From assembly GCA_964354855.1 (NCBI GenBank), contig CAYHBO010000031.1:1-19066 (forward strand): 19,066 nucleotides of DNA, written 5' to 3'. The notes under the pieces are model-generated. The model had not been told where the DNA came from. It did not search any database and worked only from the letters and a program-made list of their open reading frames with translations. This DNA comes from CAYHBO01 sp964354855. GTDB lineage: Bacteria; Babelota; Babeliae; Babelales; RVW-14. The translations under genes and the position numbers were made by a program. Positions 14,264-19,066 of this stretch are shown piece by piece. Numbering within the stretch: the first letter of the stretch is position 1; each line of letters begins with the position of its first letter.

Positions 14264-16762
14264 ATGGAGAACCAGATTGGCTCAGTAGCCTCACAAGGCA
14301 GACAAGACGCGGTTAACTTAGACTCTCTCATGATGAGAGTTGTTAAACGAGGCGGAAAAACATCACTATTTGATCAACAAAAGATCGTCGCAAACGTCAA
14401 TCGATGTCTATCTACAGCAACGACAAACATTGATCATGGCATTTTCATGAAAGAGGTAATCCGTAATATCTTTGATGGCATCTCCACTAAAGATCTTGAG
14501 AAGGCATTAATTCTTTCTGCAACTTCTTTTATTGAACTTGATCCAGCTTACGATGAATTGGCAGTCCGTTTTTATTTACAACGAATTTATAAAGAAATAA
14601 TCGGCGAATCGGTTACCGAACAAACCCTTGATCAACGATATCGACAAAAATTTATTGATGGCATTAAATATGCCATTGCGGCTGGCCGCCTTGATTCACG
14701 CTTAGGTGATTTTCCCTTAGAAGAACTTGCAAAGCATCTTAATCTCAAACGCGATACAATCTTTGGATACATGGGAATACATACCATTTATGAGCGTTAT
14801 CTTTTACGTTGTGATAGCAATATTATTGAGACACCACAAGCTTTTTGGATGCGTATTGCCATGGGCCTTTGCCTACAAGAAGGCGATAAAATTGGCCGCG
14901 CCGTTGAGTTTTACAACCTTCTATCACAGCTTAATTATGTTTCCTCAACCCCAACCCTCTTTCATTCAGGCATGGTACATGCACAAATGAGTTCATGTTA
15001 TCTTACTTACGTTGACGATGACTTAAACCATATTTTTAAATGTTTAAACGACAATGCAAATCTCGCCAAATGGTCAGGTGGTATCGGTAGCTCGTGGACC
15101 GCATTACGCTCCACGGGAGCACCTGTAAAAAGCGTCAATGTTGAAAGCCAAGGATTAATTCCATTTCTTAAAATCGCGAATGACGTTGTAGCGGCTATTA
15201 ATCGCAGTGGAAGTCGTCGAGGCGCTGCCGTCGTATACCTTGAAGTCTGGCACTTAGACTACGAAGATTTTCTCGATTTACGTCGAAACACCGGCGATGA
15301 ACGACGTCGCGCCCATGATATGAGCACCGCAAGCTGGATACCTGATCTCTTTATGAAACGTGTTCTTGAAGATGGTGAATGGACCATGTTCTCACCAAAT
15401 GACACACCAGACCTTCATGAAACTTTTGGCAAAAAATTTGAAACTCTTTATCTTGCCTACGAAGAAAATACGCGTACCGGTAAACTAACAAGATTTAAAA
15501 AAATATCCGCGACACAACTATGGCGCAAAATGCTCAGCCGTTTATTCGAAACCGGACATCCTTGGATAACCTTTAAAGATCCATGCAACGTCCGTTCTCC
15601 GCAAGATCATGTTGGGGTCATTCATTCATCGAATTTATGTACCGAGATCACGCTTAATACATCACGCGAAGAAACCGCGGTATGTAACATTGGCTCAATC
15701 AATTTAAGCCATCATGTTGCCGATGGAAAACTTGATGAAGTAAAACTTACACACACCATTAAAACCGCTATTCGTATGCTTGATAACGTTATTGATGATA
15801 ATTTTTATCCAACCGAAGAAGCAAAAATATCAAACTTTAGACACCGCCCTATCGGCCTTGGAATCATGGGATTACAAGATATTTTGTATAAACTTGATAT
15901 TCCCTTTGATGACCAACGTGCATTAGAATTTTCTGATCAACTCATGGAAAAAATTTCATATCATGCCATTCTTGCTTCCTCTGAACTTGCAAAAGAACGT
16001 AGCGCGTATTCATCATACAAGGGGTCAAAATGGAGCAGAAACTTATTCCCCGTTGATACCATTAACCTTCTTGAACAAGAACGCGGCATGCCAATCGAAG
16101 TTTCTCGCAAAGAACGATTAGACTGGGCGCCGGTGCGAGAACATGTAAAGCGCTACGGTATGAGAAACTCAAACGTCATGGCCATTGCACCAACCGCAAC
16201 AATCTCAAACATTTCCGGATGCTACCCGTCCATCGAACCGATCTATAAAAACATGTATGTGAAAGCAAACATGAGCGGTGAATTTACCGTCATTAACAAA
16301 TATTTAGTACAAGACCTTAAAACAATAGGCTTATGGAATAAAGACATGCTTGATACCATCAAATACTTCGATGGTAACATTCAAATGGTTGATGAAATTC
16401 CTGAACACATCAAACGAAAATACAAAGAAGCATTTGATATTGACGCTGAATGGCTCGTTCAACTAGCAGCCGTACGCGCAAAGTGGATTGATCAGAGCCA
16501 ATCATTGAATATTTTTATCCAAGGAGTCTCGGGTAAAAAGATTCATGATATTTATATGAATGGCTGGAAAGCTGGGCTTAAAACGTTCTACTACGCACGC
16601 ACCATGGGTGCAAGTCAGATTGAAAAATCAACACTCGATGCAAAAAAATTTGGTTATACCCAAAAACGTCAATATGAAAAAATGCCAACACCGGCAATTG
16701 AGCCAGAAGAGCCAGTTGCATCATGTAAACTTGATAATGAAGACTGTGAAAGTTGTCAGTAA
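14264..16762 (+). CDS. nrdA: Ribonucleotide reductase large subunit, class I
   Basis: NrdA reduces ribonucleoside diphosphates to deoxynucleotides with NrdB. I chose ATG 14264 over GTG 14261 because AAAAGGG is then six bases away; that gives 832 residues. An ATP-cone regulatory domain covers about 25-115 (VKRGGKTSLFDQQKIVANVN). The catalytic set is complete: C245 (SSCYL) and C474 (CNIGSINL) as the redox pair, C459 with N457 and E461 (SNLCTEI) as the thiyl and proton site, PTATIS in the glycyl-barrel segment, and Y776-Y777 (FYYARTM) as the radical-transfer tyrosines. The C-terminus ends CESCQ, the shuttle cysteines reduced by thioredoxin or glutaredoxin. The nrdB gene follows after 74 bases, and its protein suggests the class Ic type. 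Confidence 0.97.
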   Translation: MENQIGSVASQGRQDAVNLDSLMMRVVKRGGKTSLFDQQKIVANVNRCLSTATTNIDHGIFMKEVIRNIFDGISTKDLEKALILSATSFIELDPAYDELAVRFYLQRIYKEIIGESVTEQTLDQRYRQKFIDGIKYAIAAGRLDSRLGDFPLEELAKHLNLKRDTIFGYMGIHTIYERYLLRCDSNIIETPQAFWMRIAMGLCLQEGDKIGRAVEFYNLLSQLNYVSSTPTLFHSGMVHAQMSSCYLTYVDDDLNHIFKCLNDNANLAKWSGGIGSSWTALRSTGAPVKSVNVESQGLIPFLKIANDVVAAINRSGSRRGAAVVYLEVWHLDYEDFLDLRRNTGDERRRAHDMSTASWIPDLFMKRVLEDGEWTMFSPNDTPDLHETFGKKFETLYLAYEENTRTGKLTRFKKISATQLWRKMLSRLFETGHPWITFKDPCNVRSPQDHVGVIHSSNLCTEITLNTSREETAVCNIGSINLSHHVADGKLDEVKLTHTIKTAIRMLDNVIDDNFYPTEEAKISNFRHRPIGLGIMGLQDILYKLDIPFDDQRALEFSDQLMEKISYHAILASSELAKERSAYSSYKGSKWSRNLFPVDTINLLEQERGMPIEVSRKERLDWAPVREHVKRYGMRNSNVMAIAPTATISNISGCYPSIEPIYKNMYVKANMSGEFTVINKYLVQDLKTIGLWNKDMLDTIKYFDGNIQMVDEIPEHIKRKYKEAFDIDAEWLVQLAAVRAKWIDQSQSLNIFIQGVSGKKIHDIYMNGWKAGLKTFYYARTMGASQIEKSTLDAKKFGYTQKRQYEKMPTPAIEPEEPVASCKLDNEDCESCQ

Positions 16763-16773
16763 AATAATGACTG

Positions 16774-16796
16774 GATCCTGAACTTGTTTCAGGATC
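16774..16796 (+). repeat. Palindromic repeat in the nrdA-nrdB gap
   Basis: GATCCTGAA and TTCAGGATC form a perfect nine-base-pair stem around CTTGT. This is the GGATCC-type dispersed palindrome seen upstream at 10918-11075. It is not followed by a T tract, so it is not a standard terminator, but it could stabilise the nrdA end or lower nrdB expression. It lies within the 74-base gap of the likely operon. Confidence 0.7.
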
Positions 16797-16836
16797 TAAT
16801 CAAAATAAGTAAAAACTTTAACCTGAAAGAACCGCC

Positions 16837-17862
16837 ATGCAAGCAGCAAGACGCGATAAAAAGAAAGTAACGGTATTAAATAATACCTCAACCGATCCAA
16901 ACAAAATTCTTCCTATGACCTACATGTGGGCCCGCCAACACTACAAAGACGGCGTAGCCAACAACTGGACTCCTGAAGAAGTATCCATGCAGAAAGACGT
17001 TGAGCAATGGAAATCAACCACCGTTCTTTCAGAACATGAGCGCAGGCTTATTCTTTGGAACTTAGGGTTCTTCTCCACCGCAGAATCATTAACCGCCAAC
17101 AACATTGTTATCGGGCTCTATCGCCACGTCACCAACCCAGAGTGCCGTCAATACATGCTTCGCCAAGCTTATGAAGAAGCTATTCATACCGACACATTCA
17201 TCTACTGCTGTGACTCACTCGGACTTGATCCTGACTACATTTACAACATGTACAATAACATCCCATCAATCAAAGCAAAGGATGATTTTGTAGTAAACCT
17301 TACCCTCTCAATCACCGATACCAATTTTAAAACCGATTCCACCGAAAACATTCAAAAGCTTATTTTAGATATCGTTGCTTTCTACGTTATCATGGAAGGC
17401 ATCTTCTTCTATGCCGGTTTTGCAATGATACTTGCCCTTAAACGTCAACAAAAAATGGTTGGCATTGGAGAGCAGTTTGAATACATCATGCGAGATGAAA
17501 GCTTACATTTGGCATTTGGCTGCGATTTAATTAACACCATTAAAGCTGAAAATCCAGACGTTTGGACACAAGAGTTCCAAGATAAAATCAGTACGCTCAT
17601 CCATGAAGCGGTTAAACTTGAAAAGAACTATGCACACGATGCCTGCCCACAAGGCTTACTCGGCATTAATGCTGAACAATTCTGCAATTATGTTGAGCAC
17701 ATGGCCGATCGTCGCTTAGAGCGCTTAAGTCTTCCAAAGCAATATAACACTGAAAATCCATTTCCATGGATGGCACAGGCAACTGATTTAGCCAAAGAAA
17801 AGAACTTCTTTGAAACACGGGTAACCGAATATCAAACAGCCGGCTCATTAAACTGGGACTAA
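16837..17862 (+). CDS. nrdB: Ribonucleotide reductase small subunit, class Ic (Phe in place of the radical Tyr)
   Basis: NrdB holds the metal cofactor that starts the radical chemistry of NrdA. The six metal ligands are E83, E114, H117, E187, E221 and H224. Class Ia enzymes have Asp at the first position and Tyr four residues after the first His; here these are E83 and F121 (EEAIHTDTF). Chlamydia trachomatis R2, from memory, has E89, E120, H123, E193, E227, H230 and F127, all six higher, and Tyr two residues after the Phe in both. So this is very likely a class Ic subunit with a Mn/Fe cofactor and no tyrosyl radical. W44 corresponds to the Chlamydia Trp51 (one-residue shift in the loop), and the C-terminus is FETRVTEYQ-type, as in Chlamydia. 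The length (341) is normal. The ribosome-binding site is weak (GAAAG). Confidence 0.96.
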   Translation: MQAARRDKKKVTVLNNTSTDPNKILPMTYMWARQHYKDGVANNWTPEEVSMQKDVEQWKSTTVLSEHERRLILWNLGFFSTAESLTANNIVIGLYRHVTNPECRQYMLRQAYEEAIHTDTFIYCCDSLGLDPDYIYNMYNNIPSIKAKDDFVVNLTLSITDTNFKTDSTENIQKLILDIVAFYVIMEGIFFYAGFAMILALKRQQKMVGIGEQFEYIMRDESLHLAFGCDLINTIKAENPDVWTQEFQDKISTLIHEAVKLEKNYAHDACPQGLLGINAEQFCNYVEHMADRRLERLSLPKQYNTENPFPWMAQATDLAKEKNFFETRVTEYQTAGSLNWD

Positions 17863-17904
17863 GAACTTTATGAAATAATGGAGGTTATTTCACCAAGGGA
17901 TCTC

Positions 17905-18942
17905 ATGAAAAAGAACTTATCTCGTTATCTTATAACTTTATTATTTACACTATGCTACCTACTCTCATCATTATTATCAGGCATGCAAATGCCTAAGAAA
18001 AGCACCACAAGCGATTTTTTTATATGGCTTATGAATGATCTTAGCTCAACATCAGTGTCTCTTAAGGAAACAGAAGAAACGCTTATAGACCAAGCTTCAG
18101 CATGGCAAAAAACAACACGAGCTCATCTACAAGTAAACACTCAAACTCCTGAGATTGTTGCGACTTTTCTTAACACTCCGATTCCTCAAAATAACGGATC
18201 AAGCTATACCTATGCCCTACACATCGCAATAAAGCATAGCACGCCAGAAAAGCTTCAACTTCTCCTCGATTATGGAGCTCTCTCATCATTGCCTGATAGT
18301 AATGGGGATATTCCTCTTCATCTTTCTATCAAGTTAAAAAAAGATGCGCTTACATTAATCCTTCTTAAACATGATCACATAAATAGATTAACTATAAATT
18401 TCCCAGACAAATTCGGACGAACCCCTCTTTTCTTAGCTTGTTATCTTAACGAACCAGCTCTTATTAACATTCTCTTTGATATGGGGGCAAACCCAGAATC
18501 AATCGCCACTATTGGAGGAAAAGAAGTTACTCCTCGAGCAATAGCAACTCAAAAAGATTGTGGACTTCTTATTGAAGAACTCATACTTAGAAGAGATGGA
18601 ACCGCTCCGATAAAAACGCTAAATCCAAAAGATCTTGAGTTATCTTTCTCTGAGTCAGAGAGTTCTCCAGGACACGAAAATATCACACCAAGCCAGCGCG
18701 AAGCCCGGGTCTATTTTCTTGAAAAACAACTTGCTGAAATAAAAAAGCGTCAGAGAGAAGCCCAGGAATATCAAGATCAAGCAGAACATGCTTTAGAAGA
18801 AGAATATAGACAAAAAGCACAAGAAATAACCGCAAAAATGATAGCTCTAGAATTGTTACAAATATATTTTTTAGCCCAAGAAACTGATGAAGAATCAGAA
18901 TCAGATGAACCACCTCCCCTTGAGGCTGTTGATAATGAGTAA
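17905..18942 (+). CDS. Exported ankyrin-repeat protein with coiled-coil tail
   Basis: I place the start at ATG 17905, giving 345 residues, because AAGGGA (17895-17900) precedes it and the protein then begins with a signal peptide (MKKNLSRYLITLLFTLCYLL). An ATG at 17878 would add nine residues without a ribosome-binding site. About three ankyrin repeats lie between residues 95 and 225 (TYALHIAIKHS, NGDIPLHLSIKL, FGRTPLFLACYL). A Ser/Glu-rich linker follows (SFSESESSPG). Then comes a charged alpha-helical stretch that should form a coiled coil (about 265-325, with EKQLAEIKKRQREAQEYQDQ), and a very acidic end (DEESESDEPPP). Ankyrin and coiled-coil parts both bind proteins, so a role as an exported adaptor or effector is likely. 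It follows nrdB by 42 bases but shares no function with it. Confidence 0.85.
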   Translation: MKKNLSRYLITLLFTLCYLLSSLLSGMQMPKKSTTSDFFIWLMNDLSSTSVSLKETEETLIDQASAWQKTTRAHLQVNTQTPEIVATFLNTPIPQNNGSSYTYALHIAIKHSTPEKLQLLLDYGALSSLPDSNGDIPLHLSIKLKKDALTLILLKHDHINRLTINFPDKFGRTPLFLACYLNEPALINILFDMGANPESIATIGGKEVTPRAIATQKDCGLLIEELILRRDGTAPIKTLNPKDLELSFSESESSPGHENITPSQREARVYFLEKQLAEIKKRQREAQEYQDQAEHALEEEYRQKAQEITAKMIALELLQIYFLAQETDEESESDEPPPLEAVDNE

Positions 18943-19022
18943 ATCCCTTTATTCCCAACTAAATTACCATTTTTTGCTATTTTTATAGTTTTTTATAAAA
19001 TAAACCAATGAATTATGTTGCG

Positions 19023-19064
19023 ACTCGTTAGAAATGTCCTATTCGTAACTCATTAAAAATGTCC
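19023..19064 (+). repeat. Imperfect direct repeat at the window edge, possible mobile-element end
   Basis: ACTCGTTAGAAATGTCC (19023-19039) and ACTCATTAAAAATGTCC (19048-19064) match at 15 of 17 bases with a 25-base period, and the next bases are cut off. Short direct repeats with AAATGTCC remind me of multi-repeat transposase-binding ends such as those of IS21- or IS481-like elements, but no transposase is in the window. Confidence 0.45.
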
Positions 19065-19066
19065 GC

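Noticed and set aside
18986..19008. AT-only hairpin after the ankyrin/coiled-coil gene
   Set aside because: TTTTATA and TATAAAA can pair, but in a stretch of almost only A and T this is expected by chance and the stem would be unstable.

Overview
The window is AT-rich, densely packed bacterial DNA. It most resembles the genome of a host-associated bacterium such as Candidatus Dependentiae (TM6/Babeliae); other intracellular lineages (Chlamydiae, Legionellales, Rickettsiales) are possible. This is an inference from several features: many short proteins with Sec-type signal peptides, exported ankyrin, RING and leucine-rich-repeat proteins of eukaryotic style, short gaps between genes, dispersed palindromic repeats, and a ribonucleotide reductase of the Chlamydia type. 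No 16S rRNA or other phylogenetic marker is present to settle it.

Layout. Positions 1-2538 (minus strand) hold a run of exported proteins: a partial gene cut by the left edge, a secreted alpha/beta hydrolase, and two secreted proteins of unknown function. Positions 2761-6339 (plus) hold a compact housekeeping cluster: mnmA (tRNA 2-thiouridylase), a metallo-beta-lactamase-fold hydrolase, a small membrane protein, the RNase P RNA gene rnpB (not a protein gene; its 5' helix overlaps the end of the membrane-protein gene), and a membrane-anchored three-PASTA protein. Positions 6463-9429 (plus) hold two adjacent exported proteins: a GT4-type glycosyltransferase with a signal peptide, and a leucine-rich-repeat protein whose C-terminus carries a methyltransferase-like start and an aminoglycoside-phosphotransferase-like catalytic motif. 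Positions 9460-10060 (minus) hold a RelE/RHH toxin-antitoxin pair with a likely operator. Positions 10179-12948 (plus) hold a GntR/FadR-type regulator, an intergenic cluster of palindromic repeats and an ABC exporter. Positions 12945-13916 (minus) hold an exported RING-ankyrin protein. Positions 14264-17862 (plus) hold nrdA and nrdB, and 17905-18942 an exported ankyrin/coiled-coil protein. The right edge starts a direct-repeat array that may be the end of a mobile element.

The strongest biochemical observation is that NrdB has Phe (F121) where ordinary class Ia enzymes have the radical Tyr, and Glu (E83) where they have Asp. All six metal ligands match the Chlamydia trachomatis class Ic R2 at a constant offset, so this organism probably makes deoxynucleotides with a Mn/Fe cofactor and no tyrosyl radical. 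The most novel-looking locus is the exported glycosyltransferase plus LRR-MTase-like-kinase-like pair at 6463-9429, which may be an uncharacterised set of host-directed or envelope-modifying enzymes.
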